The notes beneath the pieces were generated by a model that was not told the origin of the DNA, made no database searches, and saw nothing but the letters and a program-made list of their open reading frames with translations. DNA of 63,857 nt. Origin: Cyanobacteria bacterium M_surface_10_m2_179. GTDB lineage: Bacteria; Cyanobacteriota; Cyanobacteriia; PCC-6307; Cyanobiaceae. Shown piece by piece: positions 24,548 to 31,613 of the stretch. The position numbers were made by a program, and so were the translations under genes. The stretch covers positions 1-63,857 of the forward strand of contig VGPW01000003.1 in NCBI GenBank assembly GCA_016882545.1, in the 5' to 3' direction. The first letter of the stretch is position 1, and each line of letters opens with the position of its first letter.

Positions 24548-24901
24548 TCAACCGGCCGTGAGGGTTTTCACCTCGTCGAGCGAGATGGTTTGCTTCTCGC
24601 CGCGGAACGGGTTGTCTTCCGTGAGGAACAGCATGCAGTGGCACTCCTTGCGCTCACGCATCGGCACACAGGGGCAGTTCCAGAAGGCCTGAGCCACTTC
24701 CGCTTGCTTGTCTTCGTAGTGGCGGCAGGGACAGAGGGCGCCGCCCAGCTCGTCTTTGTGGCGCGCCAGCCCTTCCAGCACCACGGCGGTGACGCTCGGG
24801 TCGCTGCAGAAATAGGTGCCCGTGCGCTGCGCGTAGGTTTCCGCAAACTTGCGGATCACCTCAAGACTGTCGCTGGCTGAAGGGGCAGGAGCTGCAGACA
24901 T
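24548..24901 (-). CDS. ftrC: Ferredoxin-thioredoxin reductase, catalytic chain
   Basis: FtrC passes electrons from photosystem-I-reduced ferredoxin to thioredoxin through a 4Fe-4S cluster next to an active-site disulfide, so it switches enzymes with light. The cysteine pattern is complete: 'CPCRHYEDK', '[20 protein letters not shown]', plus an upstream 'FCSDPS'. The ATG at 24901 ([15 protein letters not shown]) gives 117 residues, the normal length; the longer ORF is rejected. It is the first gene of the suf array here, opposite sufR, so it is probably under SufR control. Confidence 0.96.
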   Translation of the reverse strand: MSAAPAPSASDSLEVIRKFAETYAQRTGTYFCSDPSVTAVVLEGLARHKDELGGALCPCRHYEDKQAEVAQAFWNCPCVPMRERKECHCMLFLTEDNPFRGEKQTISLDEVKTLTAG

Positions 24902-24948
24902 GGGCGCAGGGGCGGATCGGAGTGAACGAGGTGAACCCAGGCTGGTTA

Positions 24949-24966
24949 CGAAACGCAAGTGTTTCG
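24949..24966. promoter_or_regulatory. Candidate SufR operator (CGAAAC-N6-GTTTCG)
   Basis: A perfect inverted repeat, CGAAAC and GTTTCG separated by GCAAGT, lies in the gap between ftrC/sufB and sufR, 48 nt upstream of ftrC. SufR of Synechocystis is known to bind a CAAC-N6-GTTG type dyad; the AAC/GTT half-site core and 6-nt spacer agree. Assignment is by position and spacing, not experiment. Confidence 0.55.
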
Positions 24967-25089
24967 CAAGTTGACCCTAAAGCACGCCTGCATCACTCGG
25001 GTGAGGGGACATTGTGGCGTGTGGTGGAGCGCCCATCGCTCGCCATTGCCTAAACAGCCGTGGCATGGTGTGGATGCACTCCTTCGGCC

Positions 25090-25722
25090 ATGAGCGCCAC
25101 CCAGGCACCCACGCGTGAAGCCGCGCTCACCTTGATGTTGCGTCAAGGCGAAGCCACCGCAGCTCAGCTGGCTGAATCGCTGTGCGTGTCGGTGCAGGTG
25201 ATGCGGCGCCACCTGCGGGCCCTGGAAGAAGACGGTCTGGTGGAGGCCAGCCCCAGCACCGATGGCCCCGGCCGCCCCTCCAATCGCTGGCGCCTCACCG
25301 GCGCGGGCCGCCGCCAGTTCCCCAACGGCAGCGAACACTTTGCGCTGGGGCTGCTGAGCTCCATGGCCACCAGCCTGCCCACCGAGATGGTGGAACAGCT
25401 GCTGCAGCGCCAGGCGGCGGAGAAGGCCACCGACTACCGCCAGCAACTGGGCGACGGCAACCTGCAGCAACGGCTGGAGCGCCTCGTGGAACTGCGCCGC
25501 CGCGAGGGCTACATGGCGGAGTTCCAGCCCAACCCCGACGGCGCCGGCTGGGTGATTAGCGAATTCCACTGCTCGGTGATGAAGATCGCTGAGCAATTCC
25601 CTTGTGTGTGTGATCAGGAGTTGCAGCTGATCCGGCACACCTTCCCCGATTGCCAGGTGGAGCGTGTGCACTGGCTGCTCGACGGTGGCCACGCCTGTGG
25701 CTTCCTGCTCCAACCGTGCTGA
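25090..25722 (+). CDS. sufR: Fe-S-sensing transcriptional repressor SufR
   Basis: SufR is a DeoR/ArsR-like winged-helix repressor that senses cluster status and represses suf genes. The N-terminus contains the helix-turn-helix 'GEATAAQLAESLCVSVQVMRRHLRALEEDGLV' and 'GPGRPSNRWRLT'. The C-terminus has the conserved cysteine-containing block 'FHCSVMKIAEQFPCVCDQELQLI' and 'CGFLL', expected ligands of a 4Fe-4S cluster. The ATG at 25090 (MSATQAPTREAAL) is preferred over the earlier one. It is divergent from ftrC-sufBCDS, the typical cyanobacterial layout, and overlaps the next gene. Confidence 0.95.
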   Translation: MSATQAPTREAALTLMLRQGEATAAQLAESLCVSVQVMRRHLRALEEDGLVEASPSTDGPGRPSNRWRLTGAGRRQFPNGSEHFALGLLSSMATSLPTEMVEQLLQRQAAEKATDYRQQLGDGNLQQRLERLVELRRREGYMAEFQPNPDGAGWVISEFHCSVMKIAEQFPCVCDQELQLIRHTFPDCQVERVHWLLDGGHACGFLLQPC

Positions 25723-26093
25723 GCACACAAGACCTGCAGGAACTCGAAAGCACACTGCTGCCCGCGCTGGAGCGCCACCACCTGCGCCTGCTTGCCCACA
25801 GCCTGCGCTGCCTGCAGCAGGCCGCCGCCGGCAGCGACACCCTGCCCGCCCAGGCCGGGCTGCTGGCCTGGGCCCGTCAACAGCCCAACCTGGCGGTGGA
25901 TCCCACCTTTATTCCTGTGCTGGTGGATCAGCTGGGCAAAGCGGCCCTGCAATTGCAGGAGATCGGCTCAGCGGTGGGCAAGCCGGCCCTGCGCCTGGAG
26001 ATCGCTGATCTGGTGGGCTGGGGGCAACAGCAGGCCGATCAACGCCTGGCCGATGCGGCGACCTCAGATCCGCTCACACCACCACACAGCTAA
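25716..26093 (+). CDS. Conserved cyanobacterial hypothetical protein coupled to sufR
   Basis: The likely start is the GTG at 25716, inside the end of sufR (7-nt overlap), giving 125 residues: 'VLSTQDLQELESTLLPALER' at the N-terminus, then helical segments rich in Leu, Gln and Ala ('HHLRLLAHSLRCLQQAAAG', 'VPVLVDQLGKAALQLQEIG'-like). No motif, signal or membrane segment is seen. Its coupling to sufR suggests a role in the Fe-S regulon, by context only. The last 20 nt overlap the convergent EamA gene. Confidence 0.65.
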   Translation: MLSTQDLQELESTLLPALERHHLRLLAHSLRCLQQAAAGSDTLPAQAGLLAWARQQPNLAVDPTFIPVLVDQLGKAALQLQEIGSAVGKPALRLEIADLVGWGQQQADQRLADAATSDPLTPPHS

Positions 26094-26940
26094 CGCCCGC
26101 CAGCGCGAGCAGGGCTGCCAGCCAACCGCGCCAGCCGGGGCGGTCGCCCTCCCAAGCCGCCACAGGCATCGCCAGCACCGGCGCCGTGGCCAGCAGCGCC
26201 ACCGCCAGGCCGCCGGGCAACCGCTGCAGCGCCGTTTGTTGCAGGGCGATCCCGGCGGTGGTGCCCAACAGCGTGGCCAACAAGGCCAGGGGCCAGCGAC
26301 GCCGGGCAGGCCGCGGTCCCGACGGAGCCCGGGGCAGGCTGAGCAGCAGCGGCAGCAGCATCACCGCCGCCGCCAGCAGCCGCACCAGGGCCGACTGCAA
26401 CGGATCGATGGCCAGATCGCGCAGGGCTGCGCGCGACAACAACGCCCCTGCGCTGCCGCAGAGCAGAGCCCCCAGGGCCAGGGCCACACCCTGCAGCTGC
26501 CGCCGGGTCTGCGCCCCTCCCGCCTGGTCGCGCATGGCCACCAGCAACAAGGCCGCCGTGATCAACGCCAACCCCAACCAATCGAGGGCGGCGGGGCGCT
26601 CCGCCAGCCACACCATGCCGGCCACGGCCGTCACCGCCGGACCGCCGGCATCGAGGGTGAGGGTGCGGCGGGTTCCCAGACGCCGCAAGGCCGCGAAATA
26701 GAGGCTGTCGCCGCAGGCAATGCCGAGCACCCCGCTGAGCACCAGCAGCAACAACGGCTGCGGCGCTGCCGGCCAGGGCCGGCCCCACACCAGGGGCAGC
26801 AGCAACGAAGCAGCCAACAGATTTTTGAGCAGATTCAGCTGCCCGGCCGAGAGCGAGGTGGGCAGTGCCCGCCAGAGTCCGGAGGCGAGGGTCCAGCAGA
26901 GGGCGGCGGCCAGGGCAGCCAGGACGCCGATCAGCACCAC
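26074..26940 (-). CDS. EamA/DMT superfamily transporter
   Basis: The 288-residue protein has about ten hydrophobic helices in two EamA repeats. Recognisable pieces are 'GVLAALAAALCWTLASGLWRALP' and 'GDSLYFAALRRLGTRRTLTLDAGGPAVTAVAGMVWLAERP' in the first repeat, and 'GTTAGIALQQTALQRLPGGLAVALLATAPVLAMPVAAW' in the second. DMT carriers export amino acids or other metabolites; the substrate is unknown. The start is GTG at 26940. It converges with the sufR-linked gene and is divergent from the bilin lyase. Confidence 0.88.
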   Translation of the reverse strand: MVLIGVLAALAAALCWTLASGLWRALPTSLSAGQLNLLKNLLAASLLLPLVWGRPWPAAPQPLLLLVLSGVLGIACGDSLYFAALRRLGTRRTLTLDAGGPAVTAVAGMVWLAERPAALDWLGLALITAALLLVAMRDQAGGAQTRRQLQGVALALGALLCGSAGALLSRAALRDLAIDPLQSALVRLLAAAVMLLPLLLSLPRAPSGPRPARRRWPLALLATLLGTTAGIALQQTALQRLPGGLAVALLATAPVLAMPVAAWEGDRPGWRGWLAALLALAGVSCVVV

Positions 26941-26988
26941 TCAATAGCGGGGTTGGCTTGCGATCATCGCTGCAACCGCGCCGCCGCT

Positions 26989-27603
26989 GTGACCCTCGCC
27001 ATCGACAACGCCCTCAGCTTCTTTCAGCTGAGCTGCGGCCGCTGGCGCTCGCAGCGCAGCGTGCATCACCTGCTGCATCGGCGGGCCGAGGCGGGTGGAT
27101 CGCTGATCGTGGTGGAGGAGCTCAGCCCTAGCGATCAGCGCCTCATCGAGCTAGCGCAGCTGCACGGCCAGGATCCCGACGGCCTGGTGGGCGGCTGCTG
27201 GGTGCGCTGGAGCGCCTCGATGGCCTGGGACAAAGCCGGCGAAGACCACACGGGCGAGAGCGTGATCGGTCTGATCCCCACCGATGAGCACGGCCGCGAA
27301 GGGATCCTGCTGCGGGATCTGGGCTACGCCGAAAAAGCGCCGGCCAGCTCACGCTTCTGCATGGACGAGCGCGATGGGCTGCTGCTGAACACCGACTACG
27401 AAACGATGAGCGTGTGGGAGCGCTTCGCCTTCGCCGGCCCCAACATCCGCGTGCGCAGCAGCACCGTGGAGGGGCTCTCCAACAACGCCTCCTTCTGCAT
27501 CGAGACCCGCTGCGACGACAGCAGCGAGACCCGACCCGGAGCCAGCACCGACGCCCAGGCCAACGCCATGGCAACCCCGGCCCTGTCGCTGCTGGGCTGG
27601 TGA
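26989..27603 (+). CDS. Phycobiliprotein lyase, CpeS/CpcS family
   Basis: The lyase attaches phycocyanobilin or a related bilin to a cysteine of phycobiliproteins. The 204-residue sequence has the S-type lyase signature: 'NALSFFQLSCGRWRSQRSVHHLLHRRAEAGGSLI' at the N-terminus, 'VGGCWVRWSASMAWD' and 'YAEKAPASSRFCMDERDGLLLNTDYE' in the lipocalin-like barrel, and 'ERFAFAGPNIRVRSSTVEG'. The start is GTG at 26989. It lies 105 nt upstream of the phycobilisome linker cpcG on the same strand, which supports a phycobilisome role; which protein and cysteine are modified cannot be told from sequence. Confidence 0.9.
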   Translation: MTLAIDNALSFFQLSCGRWRSQRSVHHLLHRRAEAGGSLIVVEELSPSDQRLIELAQLHGQDPDGLVGGCWVRWSASMAWDKAGEDHTGESVIGLIPTDEHGREGILLRDLGYAEKAPASSRFCMDERDGLLLNTDYETMSVWERFAFAGPNIRVRSSTVEGLSNNASFCIETRCDDSSETRPGASTDAQANAMATPALSLLGW

Positions 27604-27708
27604 TCCGGCTTGGTGGCGAACGTTACGGACTGTGAGTCCTGACTGAGGCCGCTCAATGGAGCCCGAACAGCACTTCTACGATCAGCCACGACGGATGCCG
27701 AAGTTCGA

Positions 27709-28467
27709 GTGGCCCTTCCCCTCCTGAAGTACGCGCCCACAACGCAGAACTCGCGTGTGGATCCCCTTCGCGTGGGCTCGGACGAGGATCCCAAAGCCGC
27801 GTCCATGGACAAGGCAATGGATCGCGAAGATCAGAACTTCGTGATGGAAGCGGCTTACCGCCAGATCTTCTTCCACGCCTTCAAGGTCGACCGCGACCGC
27901 ACCCTGGAGTCACAGCTGCGCAACGGTCAGATCACAGTGCGCGATTTCATTCGCTCCCTCTGCCTGTCGGACACCTTCAACCGCAGCTTCTACACCCTCA
28001 ACAGCAACTACAAGGTGGCTCGCCACCTGGTGGAAAAGCTGCTGGGCCGCAAGACCCATGGCAAGTCGGAGGAGATTGCCTGGTCTGCCGTGCTGATGAC
28101 CCGTGGGGTTAAGGGCATGGTTGACGACATCCTCGACAGCGAGGAGTACCTCAACGCCTTCGGTTACGACACCGTTCCTTACCACCGCAACCGGGTGGTG
28201 GGCAGCCGTGATCTGGGTGAAACCCCTTTCAACATCACCAGCCCCCGCTACGACGCCTACTACCGCGGCGTCCTGGGCTTCCCCCAGATTGTGTACACCG
28301 GCACGGCCCGCAAGCTGCCCGAGCGCTCCCTCCAGCGCCGCGGCGGCTTCCCGCAGGACTACATGCCCTGGGTACGCACACTGCCTGCTCTGCGTGGCGC
28401 CAGTGCCGCCGGCAGCGCCGATATCGATTACCTGGCCAAGGTGCCCTACCGCAGCATCGGCCGCTGA
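27709..28467 (+). CDS. cpcG: Phycobilisome rod-core linker polypeptide CpcG
   Basis: CpcG joins phycocyanin rods to the allophycocyanin core. The N-terminus 'MALPLLKYAPTTQNSRV' is classical for CpcG, and the linker domain (about residues 20-170) contains 'YRQIFFHAFKVDRDRTLESQLRNGQITVRDFIRSL' and 'GKSEEIAWSAVLMTRGVKGMVDDILDSEEYLNAFG'. The 252-residue length fits. The start is GTG at 27709; a 23-codon ORF overlaps this start in another frame. A strong terminator follows, so the transcript ends here. Confidence 0.95.
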   Translation: MALPLLKYAPTTQNSRVDPLRVGSDEDPKAASMDKAMDREDQNFVMEAAYRQIFFHAFKVDRDRTLESQLRNGQITVRDFIRSLCLSDTFNRSFYTLNSNYKVARHLVEKLLGRKTHGKSEEIAWSAVLMTRGVKGMVDDILDSEEYLNAFGYDTVPYHRNRVVGSRDLGETPFNITSPRYDAYYRGVLGFPQIVYTGTARKLPERSLQRRGGFPQDYMPWVRTLPALRGASAAGSADIDYLAKVPYRSIGR

Positions 28468-28495
28468 TCGCAGGGCCATCAAGCTCTTTGGATAG

Positions 28496-28519
28496 GCGGG
28501 GGGCAACCCCTGCTTTTTT
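28496..28519 (+). terminator. Rho-independent terminator of cpcG
   Basis: GCGGGGG pairs with CCCCTGC (7 bp with one G-T) around a GCAA tetraloop, followed by six T. It lies 28 nt after the cpcG stop and ends the lyase-cpcG unit. Confidence 0.88.
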
Positions 28520-28623
28520 GTGCCCAGGCCACAGCCGCGAAGCCGGTCTTGGGATGCTGACTGCGGGATCAAAGACCGGGGCAGACCTGTGAAAGTTGGC
28601 CAGACTGATCCCAAACACAATCC

Positions 28624-28628
28624 GGAGG
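28624..28628 (+). promoter_or_regulatory. Shine-Dalgarno sequence that fixes the GTG start of the DUF4912 gene
   Basis: GGAGG is followed by ACCT and then GTG. Most genes in this window lack a recognisable Shine-Dalgarno element, so this one stands out and supports the GTG start at 28633. Confidence 0.6.
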
Positions 28629-28632
28629 ACCT

Positions 28633-29682
28633 GTGAGTCAGACCCTGTCATCGCTGGCCCGGATGACCTTGCGCCAATTGCGCCAGGTGGCGAGCGAGCT
28701 GGGTGTGACGCTCTACAGCCGCAAAACCAAAGACGAACTGGTGAGTGCGATCGGCGAGCGCCAGGCCGATCTCTCCAGCCTTGAGCAGGAACACGCCCCC
28801 TCGCGCAACACCGAAGACACCCGGGTGGTGTTTCTGCCGCGCGATCCCCAGTGGGCCTACGTGTTCTGGGAGATCAGCGAACAGGATCGTCAGCAGGCCT
28901 TCAAGGCCGGCGCCAGCCAGCTGTGCCTGCGCGTCGCCGACGTGACGGGGATGCAGAACGGCGGCAGCCACCCCCACACCCTGCAAGAGGTGCCGGTGGA
29001 TAGCCATGCAACGGAGTGGTATCTCCCCGTTCCCCTCAGCGATCGCGACTACCGCGTGGAACTCGGCTACCGCGTGGGCGGTGGTGGGGGCTGGATCTCT
29101 CTGGCCTTCTCCTCGGTGGCACGGGTGCCCGCCCTGCATCCGAGCGAGCAGATCCTCGATCAGTTCGTGCCCTTCTCGCTCGACACACCGCCCACCACGA
29201 TCACGCCGCAAACGCTGCCCAGCAGCGACAACGGCCTGCACGAGCGCCTCTATCAAACCGCCACGCTGGGGGCCCGCCGCCTCGGCCGCGGCTCCGAAAC
29301 GTTCCATGAGCTGGAGGAGGGCAGCGGCGCGGGGCTCAATGCCTCCGGTGCCGGCGTTTGGGCCAGCGGCCGCAGTGAATCGGGCTCGGGTGTGGTGGCA
29401 CCTCGCCAGCGCTCCTTCTGGCTGGTCGCCGATGCCGAGCTGATCGTCTACGGCGCCACCGACCCCTCAGCGCGGTTGAGCATCGGCGGTGAAGAGGTGC
29501 CCCTCTCCAGCGATGGCACCTTCCGGGTGCAGGTGCCCTTCCGCGATGGCCAGCAGGTGTATGCCATCGAGGCCGTGGCCGTCGATGGCGAACAGAAGCG
29601 CAACATCACGCTCGATTTCGAACGCAGCACCCCCGAAGACAACAGCAACCCCAGTGACCAGGCTGTAGCCGAATGGTTCTGA
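28633..29682 (+). CDS. DUF4912 domain protein with SAP/Rho-N-like N-terminus
   Basis: The first 45 residues ('MTLRQLRQVASELGVTLYSRKTKDELVSAI') form a Rho N-terminal/SAP-like helix-extended-helix motif used for nucleic-acid contact. Residues about 60-175 match the DUF4912 pattern ('VVFLPRDPQWAYVFWEISEQDRQQAF', 'YRVELGYRVGGGGWISLAFSSVARVP'). The C-terminal third has a further beta-rich segment 'FWLVADAELIVYGATDPSARLSIGGEEVPLSSDGTF'. The start is GTG; an unusually good Shine-Dalgarno sequence (GGAGG at 28624-28628) sits 4 nt before it and decides the start. The function is unknown. Confidence 0.82.
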   Translation: MSQTLSSLARMTLRQLRQVASELGVTLYSRKTKDELVSAIGERQADLSSLEQEHAPSRNTEDTRVVFLPRDPQWAYVFWEISEQDRQQAFKAGASQLCLRVADVTGMQNGGSHPHTLQEVPVDSHATEWYLPVPLSDRDYRVELGYRVGGGGGWISLAFSSVARVPALHPSEQILDQFVPFSLDTPPTTITPQTLPSSDNGLHERLYQTATLGARRLGRGSETFHELEEGSGAGLNASGAGVWASGRSESGSGVVAPRQRSFWLVADAELIVYGATDPSARLSIGGEEVPLSSDGTFRVQVPFRDGQQVYAIEAVAVDGEQKRNITLDFERSTPEDNSNPSDQAVAEWF

Positions 29683-29692
29683 AGCCGCTGCG

Positions 29693-29866
29693 ATGAAAGC
29701 CCTGGTTGCCCTCACTCCGATCACCGGCGCGGTGGTGCTGCCGCTGCTGGTGTGTGTGTTGATGGCAAAGGTGGGCATCGGCGCCGGCGTGCTCGCCGCC
29801 GTGGTGATCAGCAGCCTGTGGTTTGTGGCGATGCTGCTCACCTCCGAACTGCCGGAACACGGCTGA
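29693..29866 (+). CDS. Small two-helix membrane protein (57 aa)
   Basis: This ORF is below the track threshold. It begins 'MKALVALTPITGAVVLPLLV' and continues with a second hydrophobic stretch 'AGVLAAVVISSLWFVAML', ending 'LLTSELPEHG'. Two transmembrane helices are likely. It starts 10 nt after the DUF4912 stop and ends 47 nt before the PLD lipoprotein, on the same strand. No family is recognised; it is plausible from its uninterrupted hydrophobic coding pattern and operon-like spacing. Confidence 0.6.
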   Translation: MKALVALTPITGAVVLPLLVCVLMAKVGIGAGVLAAVVISSLWFVAMLLTSELPEHG

Positions 29867-29912
29867 ACCAGCCCCCGGCGGGGAACGCTGAGCGGAGCGA
29901 GATCTGCTCCCC

Positions 29913-31379
29913 ATGGCCCAGCGCCGTGCACCGCTCAGCGGCCTGCCCCTGCTGCTCACGCTGGCCCTGCAGGGGTGTGGCGTCAGCCCTGGCCAACTGT
30001 TGGGGCGTGGCTCGGCGCCTCTGCCGCTGCCCCCCGGCATCACTGGGGCCTTCAACCACCGGGAGGGCAGTCACTACCGCAGCCCGATCAACCGCCAGAA
30101 CCGCGCCGGCGACAACCTCGAGGCTCTGCTGATCGAAGCCATCCAGCAGGCGAAGCGGGAAATCCTGGTGGCGGTGCAGGAGCTCTCCCTGCCTGAAATC
30201 GCCACGGCGCTGGCGGAACAGCACCGGCGTGGCGTGAAGGTGCAGGTGGTGCTGGAGAACAGCTACAGCACGCCCTGGAGCGAACAGCACGACGCTGGCC
30301 TGAGCCCGCATCTGCGCCAACGCCGCCAACAGCTGATGGCCCTGGCCGACCGCAATGGCGATGGCCAGCTGAGCCAGGAGGAACAGCAGCAAGGGGATGC
30401 GGTCGCGATCCTGCGACGCGCCGGCGTGCCACTGATCGACGACACCGCCGATGGCAGCAAGGGCAGCGGCCTGATGCATTCGAAGTATCTGGTGGTGGAT
30501 CGCAGCGTGGTGGTCACCGGCTCCGCCAACTTCACGGCCTCCTGCATCCACGGCGATCCCGGCGCCCCCCAGAGCCGCGGCAACGTGAACCATCTGCTGC
30601 GCTTCAACAGCGCCGCGCTGGCTGGCCTGTTCGCAGACGATTTCGAACGGATGTGGGGGGATGGCCCCGGTGGCGCCACCGACAGCCGCTTCGGCCTGGC
30701 CAAACAGTCCGGACCTGCCACCACGGTGCTGGTGGGGCCAACACGGGTGCAGGTGCTGTTCGCGCCCCAGTCGCCCAGCGATCCTGATCACGGTCTGGCG
30801 CTGATCGCCTCCACCCTGGCTGGAGCAAAGCAGCAGGTGGATCTGGCCTTGTTTGTGTTCTCAGCCCAGTCGATCACGGTCACACTCAAAGCGCTGCAAG
30901 ACCACGGCGTGCATCTACGGGTGCTGGGTGATCCTGGTTTCGCCAGCCGCTCCTTCTCGGAGCTGCTCGACCTCTGGGGCGTCTCCCTCGCCGATCGCCA
31001 CTGCAAGCTCGAAGCCCACAACCAACCCCTGCAGCAAGCCGCAGAAGGAATCGGCAGCCCCCGCCTGTCGCGCGGCGACAAATTGCACCACAAGTTCGCC
31101 GTGATCGACAACCGCACCGTGATCACAGGGAGCTTCAACTGGAGCCCCTCCGCTGCGCATAAGAACGATGAGGTGCTGCTGGTGATCGACTCACCCCTGC
31201 TGGCGGCGCACTTCAGCCGCGAGATGGATCGTCTCTGGAAGGGGGCGGAGCTGGGGATCACGGAACGGCTCAACCGCAAGCTGGCGGCGAATCGGAGACG
31301 ATGCGGGAGTGGGGTGGAGCGGATGGCACCCAAGCAGGAGTCATTTCGTGGTGGATCACCGTCAGCGCCCGTAGGGTGA
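29913..31379 (+). CDS. Phospholipase D-like lipoprotein with an embedded EF-hand loop
   Basis: The 488-residue protein starts with a lipoprotein-type signal ('LLLTLALQGCG'), so it is probably membrane-anchored outside the cytoplasm. Two HKD motifs are complete: 'HSKYLVVDRSVVVTGSANFT' (His189, Lys191, Asp196) and 'HHKFAVIDNRTVITGSFNWS'. Between the fold's first strand and the first HKD lies residue 146-157, 'DRNGDGQLSQEE', a perfect EF-hand calcium loop. PLD-family enzymes hydrolyse phosphodiesters in lipids or nucleic acids; the short HKD spacing resembles the nuclease/bacterial PLD group. The Ca loop suggests calcium-dependent activity. The C-terminal 40 residues are low complexity. Confidence 0.85.
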   Translation: MAQRRAPLSGLPLLLTLALQGCGVSPGQLLGRGSAPLPLPPGITGAFNHREGSHYRSPINRQNRAGDNLEALLIEAIQQAKREILVAVQELSLPEIATALAEQHRRGVKVQVVLENSYSTPWSEQHDAGLSPHLRQRRQQLMALADRNGDGQLSQEEQQQGDAVAILRRAGVPLIDDTADGSKGSGLMHSKYLVVDRSVVVTGSANFTASCIHGDPGAPQSRGNVNHLLRFNSAALAGLFADDFERMWGDGPGGATDSRFGLAKQSGPATTVLVGPTRVQVLFAPQSPSDPDHGLALIASTLAGAKQQVDLALFVFSAQSITVTLKALQDHGVHLRVLGDPGFASRSFSELLDLWGVSLADRHCKLEAHNQPLQQAAEGIGSPRLSRGDKLHHKFAVIDNRTVITGSFNWSPSAAHKNDEVLLVIDSPLLAAHFSREMDRLWKGAELGITERLNRKLAANRRRCGSGVERMAPKQESFRGGSPSAPVG

Positions 31380-31427
31380 GCGCCTGATTGCCCAGAACCA
31401 AAGCCAGCGTGGCTGCTTGAAGCTGCC

Positions 31428-31613
31428 TTGAACGTCAACCAGTCGCCCCTGTTGATCCTGCTGCCGTGGAGCGTGTTTGCGCTGGCAGCCGGCCTGAAGG
31501 CCTGGCAGCTCGGCCGCTGGCTGAGGAAGCCGCTGGCAGCCATGCCCAACAGCACCGAAGCCGTTCGGGCATCGCTCGAACGCCTCTGGCAGCGGCAAGG
31601 CAACGCATCATGA
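31428..31613 (+). CDS. Small single-helix membrane protein
   Basis: The frame from TTG 31428 encodes 61 residues, 'NVNQSPLLILLPWSVFALAA' with one transmembrane helix, followed by a basic amphipathic tail 'RWLRKPLAAMPNSTEAVRASLERLWQRQGNAS'. The stop overlaps the ATG of the TPR-sulfotransferase gene (ATGA), so translation is probably coupled. No known family. Its cytoplasmic tail could hold the downstream enzyme at the membrane, but that is speculation. Confidence 0.55.
   Translation: MNVNQSPLLILLPWSVFALAAGLKAWQLGRWLRKPLAAMPNSTEAVRASLERLWQRQGNAS

Noticed and set aside
25792-27603. 603-codon ORF on the plus strand
   Set aside because: Its first two thirds are antisense to the EamA transporter; only its C-terminal part (from the GTG at 26989) encodes the bilin lyase.
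29913-31379. PLD protein as a toxin or defence effector
   Set aside because: No immunity gene, secretion marker or defence island is nearby; the lipoprotein signal and context suggest an envelope enzyme.
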